A stretch of DNA of 12,749 nucleotides from Bifidobacterium breve (GTDB lineage Bacteria > Actinomycetota > Acidimicrobiia > IMCC26256 > PALSA-555): NCBI GenBank assembly GCA_945889545.1, contig CAMDCC010000057.1:1-12749 (forward strand), given 5' to 3'. The translations under genes and the position numbers were made by a program. The notes beneath the pieces were generated by a model. That model saw only the letters and a list, made by a program, of their open reading frames with translations, searched no databases and was not told the DNA's origin. Shown here piece by piece: positions 6,549 through 12,749 of this stretch (the stretch's first letter is position 1; each line of letters starts with the position of its first letter).

Positions 6549-7922
6549 TCAGCCCTCGATTTGAGCCGAGCGTAGGCGGCGAACCTCCAGCACCTCTCGC
6601 AACGTCGCTCGTGGATCGGCGTGCGTCGTGAACCCAGCCCGTCGCCGAACCACGAGCAGCTGCGTCAGGTTCTGCAACGACAGCATCAATGCCGTCGCGA
6701 TCGCGAGTCCCTCGATCCCACCGATCTCGAAGCCAGCGATCTGCATGGCAAGCGTCATCGGCATGCTCACCGCAACGATCACGGCATACGCGCGGTGGTT
6801 GCCGGTCATGAGCAAGGAGAATCCGCAGGATCCTGCGTAGGTCTGCACGATCTGCCCGACCGTGAGGATCAGGAGCACCGTCCACCCGCCTCGGTAGAAC
6901 GCCGATCCGAACAGCGTCTCGAGAATCCACTTCCCAGCCACGAGGTACACGAGGCCAACGAGCGCGGCGGCGATGACCGCGAGCCCCGCAGTTGCTTGCA
7001 GCGTCTGTTGAATCCGGGCGCGCATGGCCTGGGCGTGCCATCCCGCGATGAGTGGCGTGACGGCCTGGTTCACCGCGACCAACGGGAGGCCGACGAGCAA
7101 CCCGAGGCGGAACGGTGCCGAGTAGAGCGCAAGATCGCGTGCGCTTCCCATCGAGCCCACCACGAGGAGGTCGAGCTGGCCGACGAGCGCAAGGCCGACC
7201 GTCGACAACCACAAGCTCGGCTCGACCGGAGTTCGGAACGAAAGACCCGTCGCACCGGTACCTCGAAGCTTCGTTGCGACGGCGAAGCCGCCCGGCACCA
7301 GCGCGCACGCCGACACGATGACGCCGACGAGCAGCACGTCCTCGAGATTCGCTTCGGTAGAGGTAGCGAGCAGCACGGCCAACACGAGGCAGAGGAGGAA
7401 GTTCGTGAGGAGCTGGCCGAAGATCGTGGCGCGCGAGTAGTCACGAAACGCGCGGAGCGCTTCGGGGAGGATGTTCTCGAACACCCGTAGACCGGCCTTG
7501 ATGCCGACGAGTGCAGCGACTGTCGCCACGGCCGTCCGCGGAAACGCAAAGTCGAAGAGCTCTTCACCGAGCGGCGAACCAAGGATCGCTCCACAGACGA
7601 GGGCCGCACCAACGGCGACGATCAACGCCGAGACGATCTCGTGGCGGGCCTCGGCTGCATCGCCGTTGCTCAGCGCAGCGGACGCGCGCCGCAACAGCGT
7701 GTGCGGCAAGCCGAGCTGCGCGATGAGCGCTGAGCTCGTGACGATGCTCAACGCGAGCGTGTACGACCCGAACGCCTTGGGAGCGATGAGATTGGCTACG
7801 AGCACTTGCGACGCGAACAGCAGCCCGACGTTGAGCGGGTATCCGATCCCGGTCCAGCTCAGGCCGCGCAGTACTAGGCGTCGGTCGCTGCCCTCGGTCG
7901 CGCTCGTCGGTGTCTCGTTCAC
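6549..7922 (-). CDS. Polysaccharide/lipid-linked oligosaccharide flippase (MOP superfamily, Wzx-like)
   Basis: This 457-residue protein has about 12-14 predicted membrane helices, spread over nearly the whole length. Near the N-terminus, RGLSWTGIGYPLNVGLLFAS followed by LIAPKAFGSYTLALSIV matches the first two helices of polysaccharide-biosynthesis (Polysacc_synt/RfbX) flippases, where a lineage-typical 'P..fG.y.l' follows helix 1. Such proteins move undecaprenyl-linked oligosaccharides to the outer face of the membrane. The C-terminal 35 residues are polar and basic and probably cytoplasmic. The start is the GTG at 7920-7922. No ribosome-binding site is obvious and no -10 box lies within leaderless distance. 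It sits between two sulfotransferase genes and is divergent from the glycosyltransferase operon. That suggests export of the glycan made by these enzymes; the pairing is inference. Confidence 0.86.
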   Translation of the reverse strand: MNETPTSATEGSDRRLVLRGLSWTGIGYPLNVGLLFASQVLVANLIAPKAFGSYTLALSIVTSSALIAQLGLPHTLLRRASAALSNGDAAEARHEIVSALIVAVGAALVCGAILGSPLGEELFDFAFPRTAVATVAALVGIKAGLRVFENILPEALRAFRDYSRATIFGQLLTNFLLCLVLAVLLATSTEANLEDVLLVGVIVSACALVPGGFAVATKLRGTGATGLSFRTPVEPSLWLSTVGLALVGQLDLLVVGSMGSARDLALYSAPFRLGLLVGLPLVAVNQAVTPLIAGWHAQAMRARIQQTLQATAGLAVIAAALVGLVYLVAGKWILETLFGSAFYRGGWTVLLILTVGQIVQTYAGSCGFSLLMTGNHRAYAVIVAVSMPMTLAMQIAGFEIGGIEGLAIATALMLSLQNLTQLLVVRRRAGFTTHADPRATLREVLEVRRLRSAQIEG

Positions 7923-7962
7923 GCGGTGATCCGTCGCCTTCTCAGTCGGGTCTGCACATCAT

Positions 7963-8005
7963 CGGCCATCACCCATCGGTCATCTGGCACCGGTCATCTG
8001 GCACG
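7963..8005. repeat. 14-bp direct repeat in the divergent promoter region
   Basis: Two adjacent 14-bp copies of GGTCATCTGGCACC/G occupy 7978-7991 and 7992-8005. A weaker related unit (CGGCCATCACCCAT) precedes them from 7963. They lie between the divergent flippase and second sulfotransferase starts, where they could be direct-repeat operators or an unrelated slippage array. Confidence 0.8.
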
Positions 8006-8039
8006 GTAAGGCGACCCCGGCACAGCGAGTGCCCTGCAC

Positions 8040-8045
8040 TATCGT
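8040..8045 (+). promoter_or_regulatory. Candidate -10 box for a leaderless glycan operon transcript
   Basis: TATCGT matches TANNNT and ends six bases before the GTG at 8052, the ideal distance for transcription to begin at the start codon itself. This also supports 8052 as the true start of the second sulfotransferase gene. Confidence 0.45.
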
Positions 8046-8051
8046 CCACTC

Positions 8052-8840
8052 GTGCGGCTCGGGGCATTGGTTCAGCGAGCGTTGCTCGGTCGCCAGCGAC
8101 GCAAGCCCCCGAAGTGTCCGGACGGCTGGTCCACCGCACCCCCCGACTTCGTTGGTGTCGCGGCGCAACGTTCGGGCACCACATGGTGGTACCACCTCGT
8201 GGAGTCGCATCCCCAAGTCGTCGTGCGGGAACGACTCAAGGAGCTCCACTACCTGACGCAGTTCTGGAACCGACCGTTCACCCCCGACGACACGGCGACG
8301 TACGCGCGGCACTTTCCCCGACCCCCCGGGCACCTCGCCGGAGAATGGTCGCCCGGCTACCTCTCGCACTTCTGGGTTCCGGCGTTGCTCCAAGCCGCAG
8401 CCCCCAATGCGCGCATCCTGGTGCTGCTGCGGGACCCGGTCGAGCGTTTCGCCAGCGGCGTTGCACTCCAGGGCCAGACGCGCCCGGTGAACTTCACCGG
8501 AGCAGGAACCGCGTTTCGCATCGGGTGCTACGGGTCGCAGCTCGAGCAACTGTTCTCCTACTTCTCGCCCGAGCGCGTGCTCGTACTCCAGTTCGAGCGT
8601 TGCACACGCGACGCGGCGCACGAGCTCGCCCGAACGTATTCCTTCCTCGGACTCGATGACACCTATGTACCGCCCGACATCGCGGAGCGTCGCAACGAGA
8701 GTCGCGCGAAGAAGCCGACGTTGCCGGATCACACCAGGGCCGCGCTCGTTCGGGCGTACGAACCCGAGGTCCGTCGCCTCGTCGCTCTGGTTCCGGACCT
8801 CGACGTCTCGCTCTGGCCGAACTTCTCACAGCTCGTCTGA
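8052..8840 (+). CDS. PAPS-dependent sulfotransferase, second copy
   Basis: This is a 262-residue sulfotransferase, clearly diverged from the one at 5601. The 5'-phosphosulfate loop is VAAQRSGTTWW (36-46), with Arg40 where the other enzyme has Lys; PRSGTT-type loops are common in bacterial members, so activity is still expected. The 3'-phosphate motif is RDPVERFASG (127-136). KELHYL (63-68) contains Glu64, equivalent to the candidate catalytic base of heparan sulfotransferases. No signal peptide is present; it should act on a cytoplasmic or membrane-linked glycan intermediate. The start is GTG, with a TANNNT box six bases upstream. It heads a tight operon: the glycosyltransferase GTG begins one base after its stop. 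Acceptor and position of sulfation are unknown. Confidence 0.88.
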   Translation: MRLGALVQRALLGRQRRKPPKCPDGWSTAPPDFVGVAAQRSGTTWWYHLVESHPQVVVRERLKELHYLTQFWNRPFTPDDTATYARHFPRPPGHLAGEWSPGYLSHFWVPALLQAAAPNARILVLLRDPVERFASGVALQGQTRPVNFTGAGTAFRIGCYGSQLEQLFSYFSPERVLVLQFERCTRDAAHELARTYSFLGLDDTYVPPDIAERRNESRAKKPTLPDHTRAALVRAYEPEVRRLVALVPDLDVSLWPNFSQLV

Positions 8841-8841
8841 C

Positions 8842-9963
8842 GTGCCCCCACTTCGTATTGCAGTAATCGGCCCGCTCGAGATGCCGAGCACCCAGGGCGG
8901 GATGTCGCGGCACTGTGAAGAGCTGTATTCGAGGCTCGCCGAGCGTGGGCACGAGGTCACCGTGTTCTGCCAGACCGCAGGCGCACCAACCCATCGCGGC
9001 ATGCGACTGCGCCGTATCCCTGGGGTCCGGCTGCCAGGGTGGGAGCGGCTCGGATACAGCCTCCTGGCATCAGTCCGCGCCCTCTTTGGCCGCTTCGACA
9101 TCGTTCACTACCACTCGTTCTCGTCGTCGGGGTTCTGTTCACTCCCCCGGCTCGCACGCAAGAAGGTGGTCGTCACGGTGCACCGGCTCGAGTGGCAGGA
9201 TCAGAAGTGGGGTCGCTTCGCCCGGGCCTTCCTGAAGTTCTGCGAATGGACGGCGGTGCGATCGTCGGCGGTGATGATCACGGTGTCACGAAATGTCAAG
9301 GCAGACCTGGAGAGTCGGTACCGCAAGATCGGCCCGGTCTTCTATGTGGCCAACGGCGTCACTCCACCGATGACCGTTGGCCCTGAAGTGCTCGGCGGCC
9401 TCGGGCTCACCGCTGGCGCATATGCGCTCACGGTGGGACGCCTCGTACCCGAGAAGGGCCTTGATCTTGCCGTCGATGCGTTCGCAACATTCGCTTCCGA
9501 CCCCGAGCTGGCAACGATGCAGCTCGCCGTGGTCGGTGGCGCGCGTCACAGCGACGAGTACGTCGCCGGACTCGAGGCGCGAGCGCGGGGGCTTGGTGCC
9601 CATGTGCGGTTCCTCGGGGTTCGCACCGGCGCCGAGCTCAACGCCCTGTATCAACATGCTGCGGTGTTCATCGCGCCGTCGTACCACGAGGGCCAACCGC
9701 TGACGGTGCTTGAGGCCATGAGTCACGGCCGTTGCGTCGTGGCAAGCGACATCGACGCGCATCGTGAGCTCATCGGTGATGCGGGCGCGCTGTTCCCGGT
9801 CGGCGACAGCGCGGCCCTCGCGAGTGAAGTGCGCCGCGTGTTGTCCGATGACGGCTTGGCAACGAGGTTGGCCGAAGCAGGGCGACACCGAGTGCTCGAG
9901 TCCGACGAGTTCCAATGGGACCACGCGGCCGACGAGACCGAGCGGATCATGGTGGCGCTGTGA
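8842..9963 (+). CDS. Family 4 glycosyltransferase (GT-B fold)
   Basis: This 373-residue protein has the two Rossmann-like domains of retaining GT4 enzymes. The N-terminal acceptor domain starts with LRIAVIGP and contains GGMSRHCEELYSRLAERGHEV (19-39), the usual glycine loop and helix. The C-terminal donor domain has LTVGRLVPEKGLDLAVDAF (196-214), with the Arg/Lys pair that binds the nucleotide-sugar phosphates. The EX7E motif is at Glu283-Glu291 (HEGQPLTVLEAMSHG), followed by VVASDIDAHRELIG. It probably transfers a sugar from a nucleotide donor to a lipid-linked or glycan acceptor at the inner face of the membrane; sugar identity is not readable. The GTG at 8842 is one base after the sulfotransferase stop. 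The frame is open to 8656, but that extension is shadow sequence. The stop overlaps the next start as GTGA. Confidence 0.93.
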   Translation: MPPLRIAVIGPLEMPSTQGGMSRHCEELYSRLAERGHEVTVFCQTAGAPTHRGMRLRRIPGVRLPGWERLGYSLLASVRALFGRFDIVHYHSFSSSGFCSLPRLARKKVVVTVHRLEWQDQKWGRFARAFLKFCEWTAVRSSAVMITVSRNVKADLESRYRKIGPVFYVANGVTPPMTVGPEVLGGLGLTAGAYALTVGRLVPEKGLDLAVDAFATFASDPELATMQLAVVGGARHSDEYVAGLEARARGLGAHVRFLGVRTGAELNALYQHAAVFIAPSYHEGQPLTVLEAMSHGRCVVASDIDAHRELIGDAGALFPVGDSAALASEVRRVLSDDGLATRLAEAGRHRVLESDEFQWDHAADETERIMVAL

Positions 9964-12284
9964 AGCGACCCGTCGTGTGGCTGAGTGGGGCGCTCGCATT
10001 GATGCTGGTTGCGGCCGCAGTGCTCGTGGTGACACGCGACACGCCGCGCAAGCTCACGGAGCGTGCCGGGCGGGTGCTCATCATCTCGCTCCCGTACGTC
10101 ACGTGGGGTGACCTCGAAGGGCCGCCGCTTCCGAACCTTGAACGCTTGATCGACGCGTCGTCAGTGGCGAGCCTCACCACCCGCACGATCGGCCGGACCG
10201 ACCTGAGCGACGGTTACCTCACGATCGGTGCCGGAGTTCGGGCGACGGGCGGCAGCGTTGCGACCGACGGCGCGGCCTTCGGCGTCGACGAGGAGTACGG
10301 CCATGACATCGCGGCCGACGTGTTCCAACGACAGACCGGAACCTCGATCAACGAGGGGATCGTGCATCTCGGTCTCGCGGCCATCCTCGACGCGAACGAA
10401 GACGAAGGGCTCGACGCGATGGTGGGAGTGCTCGGCGATGCCCTCCACCGCGACGGCTACTCGCAAGCCGTTATCGCGAACGGCGATGGTGGAAGCCCGA
10501 TCAGCGCGTTCCCCGAGTACCAGCGCATGGCCGCCGGTGCGCTCATGCGGTCCGATGGTGTGCTCAGGGACGGTCGTGTCGACGCCGGCTTGTTGAGCGA
10601 CGCTCCAGAAGCACCATTCGGTCGCCAGCTGAACATCGACGCCGCGGTCGAGGCGTTCAACGACGTGTGGCACGACCAATCCGTCGTTCTGGTCGAAGCG
10701 TCGGATCTTGTGCGGGCGACGCGCTACCAGCCGCTCGCCGTGAAGGGCCAGCGGCGAGCCCTCTTCAAGCAAGCGCTCCGTGCGAGCGACCGTCTCGTCG
10801 GTGGGCTGCTCGAGAGCGTCGACCCCGAGCGCGACGCGGTCATCGTGTTGAGCCCGGTGCCATCGGTTCTCGGCTCCACGCTGACGGTCGTCTCGGTGCG
10901 AGCGCCCGGCGTCGAGCCAGGGCTCTTGCGGTCGCCGAGCCTGCGCCGCCCCGGCTTCGTGCAGATCGTGGACGTTGGGCCGACGGTTCTCGAGCTCGTC
11001 GGTGTGAAGCGCCCGACCGAGATCAACGGCCGACCGATGACCGTGGCGTCGACCGGTAGATCAGCGGCGGAACGGCGCGCGTTCCTCGTCGACGAGATCG
11101 ACGCGGCCGAGTACCGCGACGAAGTTTCCGACGCGATGATCATCACGTTCATCGCACTCCAGGCCGTGCTCGCGCTTGGCGCCGTACTCGTGCTCATCGG
11201 CCGGGCCGGTACCAAGGCTCGCGCCCGGGTGCGCTTCGCCGGGCTCGCGCTCCTCGCGTTCGTGCCCACCGTGTACCTGGCCCGCCTCGTGCCGTTCCAC
11301 GAGGTCAAGCTCCTGTACCCCGTGTTCCTCATCGTCGCGGCGTGTGGATTGGCCGCGCTCTACCGCGTTGTCGGGTGGCGCCACACGCTCGATCCACCGA
11401 TCATCGGGCTCGCGGTGATCGTGGTGCTGCTCGTGGGCGACGTGATCCTCGGCGCACGGCTCCAGCTCGACAGCGCCTTCGGGTACACGCCAACCGTTGG
11501 AGTGCGGATTTCGGGCTTTGGCAACATCAGCTACGCCGCACTCGGTGCGGCGGTGATCATCCTCGCGGGGCTCATCGCGCACCGAGTGCCGGGGCGCCCG
11601 GGCGTGCAGATCGCCATCGGGATCATGGGCTTCGCGCTGCTCGCCGACGCCGTACCGATCTGGGGTGCCGACGTGGGCGGCGTGCTGTCGATGATCCCGG
11701 CGTTCGGCATCACGGCCGCCCTCCTGCTCGGCAAGCACGTACGGCCGAAGCTCCGCACGGTCCTGGTCTGCATCGCAGCCGCCGCCGTCGGCCTGGTCAT
11801 CGCGTCCGTCCTCGACCTGTCTCAGGCGGAAGAGCAGCGCACCCACCTCGGACGATTCCTCGAGGAGGTCAACGACAACGGCGTGTCAACGATCACCGAC
11901 ACGATCTCGCACAAGCTCTCGCAGAACCTCGCGACGATCACGTCGTCGATTTGGGGCGTGATGCTGCCGGTTGTTCTCTCCTTCCTCATCTACCTCTCGT
12001 TCGGCTCCCGGCGCCTCGGCGCGCTCACCCGTCGCATCCCCGAGCTCCGCGCGGCGCTCATCGGGTTCACTGTGCTTGCCGTGCTCGGGTACTTCCTGAA
12101 CGATTCCGGCATCAACATCCCTGCGATGATGCTCGCCGTGCTGGGCACCACGCTGGTCACGCTGCTCGTCCGTCGAGACCCGAGCGACGATGACCGCCCG
12201 GCCCGATCCCAAACCAGATCCCAGACTGGAGTTCGGACCAGATCCCAAACCAGTTCACAGAGCAAGGCGCGCTCCGCACGTTGA
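9960..12284 (+). CDS. Polytopic membrane protein with degenerate alkaline-phosphatase-like domain
   Basis: This 774-residue protein has an N-terminal signal anchor (about 5-25) and an extracytoplasmic domain (about 35-385). About eleven membrane helices lie between 391 and 737, followed by a polar basic tail. The outer domain resembles the alkaline phosphatase/sulfatase fold: an opening VLIISLPYVTWGDL strand, a TDLSDGYLTIGAG segment at the usual nucleophile position, and VQIVDVGPTVLELVGVKRP near its end, like the 'DvaPTvLdLlGip' of sulfatases. The Asp-His-Gly metal motif is missing; the aligned segment reads DAVIVLSPVP. The metal site is thus degenerate and catalysis doubtful. Membrane motifs RISGFGN (516-522) and IWGADVGG (567-574), HLGRF (629-633) and NDSG (714-717) recur in an uncharacterised actinobacterial/Firmicutes family as I recall it. 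The GTG start overlaps the glycosyltransferase stop. A surface-glycan role is inferred from context only. Confidence 0.82.
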   Translation: MKRPVVWLSGALALMLVAAAVLVVTRDTPRKLTERAGRVLIISLPYVTWGDLEGPPLPNLERLIDASSVASLTTRTIGRTDLSDGYLTIGAGVRATGGSVATDGAAFGVDEEYGHDIAADVFQRQTGTSINEGIVHLGLAAILDANEDEGLDAMVGVLGDALHRDGYSQAVIANGDGGSPISAFPEYQRMAAGALMRSDGVLRDGRVDAGLLSDAPEAPFGRQLNIDAAVEAFNDVWHDQSVVLVEASDLVRATRYQPLAVKGQRRALFKQALRASDRLVGGLLESVDPERDAVIVLSPVPSVLGSTLTVVSVRAPGVEPGLLRSPSLRRPGFVQIVDVGPTVLELVGVKRPTEINGRPMTVASTGRSAAERRAFLVDEIDAAEYRDEVSDAMIITFIALQAVLALGAVLVLIGRAGTKARARVRFAGLALLAFVPTVYLARLVPFHEVKLLYPVFLIVAACGLAALYRVVGWRHTLDPPIIGLAVIVVLLVGDVILGARLQLDSAFGYTPTVGVRISGFGNISYAALGAAVIILAGLIAHRVPGRPGVQIAIGIMGFALLADAVPIWGADVGGVLSMIPAFGITAALLLGKHVRPKLRTVLVCIAAAAVGLVIASVLDLSQAEEQRTHLGRFLEEVNDNGVSTITDTISHKLSQNLATITSSIWGVMLPVVLSFLIYLSFGSRRLGALTRRIPELRAALIGFTVLAVLGYFLNDSGINIPAMMLAVLGTTLVTLLVRRDPSDDDRPARSQTRSQTGVRTRSQTSSQSKARSAR
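12205..12264 (+). repeat. 12-bp tandem repeat encoding the membrane protein's C-terminal tail
   Basis: Five 12-bp units begin at 12205, 12217, 12229, 12241 and 12253. Units 1 and 4 are identical (GATCCCAAACCA), and the others are degraded. In frame they give tetrapeptides RSQT, RSQT, GVRT, RSQT and SSQS, with synonymous changes (CGA/AGA, CAA/CAG, ACC/ACT) among the RSQT units. Confidence 0.9.
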
Positions 12285-12742
12285 GCGAGCCGTCGCAGTC
12301 CGTCGACGGGCCGAGTCGGCGCGTCAAGGTGACCGTGCTGGTCGCATTGGCCCTGCTTCTCGTGGCCGGCACGGCCACAATCGAAGCGTGGCCATTCACC
12401 GGTTGGCGGCTGTACAGCAACACGAAGGGCCCGACTGCAGGCAGCTTCATCGCCTACCGAATCGGACCGGAGAACGGCGAGCACCTCGTCGACTACCACG
12501 ACCTGCCGTACGCATACCAGCGGACGCCGTACGTGCTCAACAAGTTCCCGAGCTCGACCGCGCGTGAACGCGAAGCAGCGTGCGATGGCATCGCGTACGG
12601 CGAGCGCGAGGTCGGACGACCCGTCATCGCGATCCGGATCTATTGGGAAGTTCGTCGCGTCGTCCCGGTCGACGGCGAGCGTCACACCAAGCTCCTCGAA
12701 CGCGAGCTGCGTTACACCTGCGCTCGGGCGTCAAGCACATGA
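12281..12742 (+). CDS. Small membrane-anchored protein of unknown function
   Basis: This is a 153-residue protein I do not recognise with certainty. A short basic N-terminus is followed by one hydrophobic helix (about 15-36). A soluble, probably extracytoplasmic domain contains WPFTGWRLYSN (37-47), an Arg/Tyr-rich middle and two cysteines (Cys101, Cys147) that could pair. The start is TTG at 12281, overlapping the previous stop as TTGA; no better ATG or GTG start exists upstream in this frame without entering the preceding gene. The WPF.GWRLYS pattern recalls 'FPFT.WPMFS' motifs in small proteins encoded beside HTTM (vitamin K-dependent carboxylase-like) membrane proteins, but this is a memory-based resemblance. 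It is the fourth gene of the operon starting at 8052, and its stop overlaps the next start. Confidence 0.75.
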   Translation: MSEPSQSVDGPSRRVKVTVLVALALLLVAGTATIEAWPFTGWRLYSNTKGPTAGSFIAYRIGPENGEHLVDYHDLPYAYQRTPYVLNKFPSSTAREREAACDGIAYGEREVGRPVIAIRIYWEVRRVVPVDGERHTKLLERELRYTCARASST

Positions 12743-12749
12743 ACTTCCT
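12739..12749 (+). CDS. Start of a further operon gene (partial, cut by window edge)
   Basis: An ATG at 12739-12741 overlaps the TGA stop of the preceding gene as ATGA, the same 4-bp overlap style used throughout this operon. It begins M-N-F-L before the window ends. No function can be assigned. Confidence 0.5.

Larger units (their letters stand above)
7923..8051. promoter_or_regulatory. Divergent intergenic region between flippase and glycan operon
   Basis: This 129-bp gap is the longest non-coding stretch in the window. It holds the 14-bp direct repeats and, at its right end, a candidate -10 box for the rightward operon. I see no -10 box at leaderless distance for the leftward flippase gene. 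Small frames crossing the gap are short and have no recognisable content. Confidence 0.6.

Noticed and set aside
6621..7490. 289-residue + strand frame within the flippase gene
   Set aside because: The product is Arg/Glu/His-rich with no domain; it is the complement of hydrophobic coding sequence.
1..12749. Insertion sequences, integrases, attachment sites, tRNA or rRNA genes
   Set aside because: No transposase or recombinase motifs, no terminal inverted repeats and no tRNA-like cloverleaf were recognised.

Overview
The window is high-GC, densely packed bacterial DNA with overlapping stop/start codons, many GTG starts and one TTG start, and candidate leaderless promoters. The gene content (class II GlpX fructose-1,6-bisphosphatase, an EphG-like limonene-epoxide hydrolase, a stand-alone isobutyryl-CoA-mutase-type large subunit, sulfotransferases, and an alkaline-phosphatase-fold membrane protein of an actinobacterial type) suggests an actinomycete. 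My best guess is an Acidimicrobiia/Ilumatobacter-like lineage; this is inference, as no marker gene is present.

Layout. (1) 1-158: the 3' end of a probable pentapeptide-repeat gene (+), made of nearly identical 15-bp repeats and meeting a methyltransferase gene tail to tail. (2) 147-2365 (-): an acyl-CoA mutase large subunit followed two bases later by a class I SAM methyltransferase. (3) 2441-2815 (+): a small epoxide hydrolase transcribed divergently from the mutase. (4) 2812-4520 (-): an SDR oxidoreductase and an EamA-type exporter, coupled by a GTGA overlap. The exporter's stop overlaps the hydrolase's stop. (5) 4593-6500 (+): glpX, divergent from the SDR, then a first sulfotransferase. 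(6) 6549-7922 (-): a Wzx-like polysaccharide flippase. (7) 8052-12742 and beyond (+): a tight operon of a second sulfotransferase, a GT4 glycosyltransferase, a large membrane protein with a degenerate alkaline-phosphatase-like domain, a small membrane-anchored protein, and a further gene whose start codon lies at the window edge.

The left half is metabolic (acyl-CoA rearrangement, epoxide hydrolysis, oxidoreduction, gluconeogenesis). The right half looks like part of a cell-surface glycan locus: a glycosyltransferase builds, sulfotransferases decorate with sulfate from PAPS, a flippase exports, and a membrane AlkP-like protein acts in an unknown role. No polymerase, ligase, PAPS synthase or initiating glycosyltransferase is visible, so the set is incomplete here.

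The most unusual structural feature is a set of short tandem repeats (12-, 14- and 15-bp periods) at gene borders: 1-137, 6435-6532, about 7963-8005 and 12205-12264. Three of them encode repetitive protein C-termini. No tRNA, rRNA, CRISPR array, insertion sequence or convincing hairpin terminator was seen. No gene-free stretch exceeds 130 bases.
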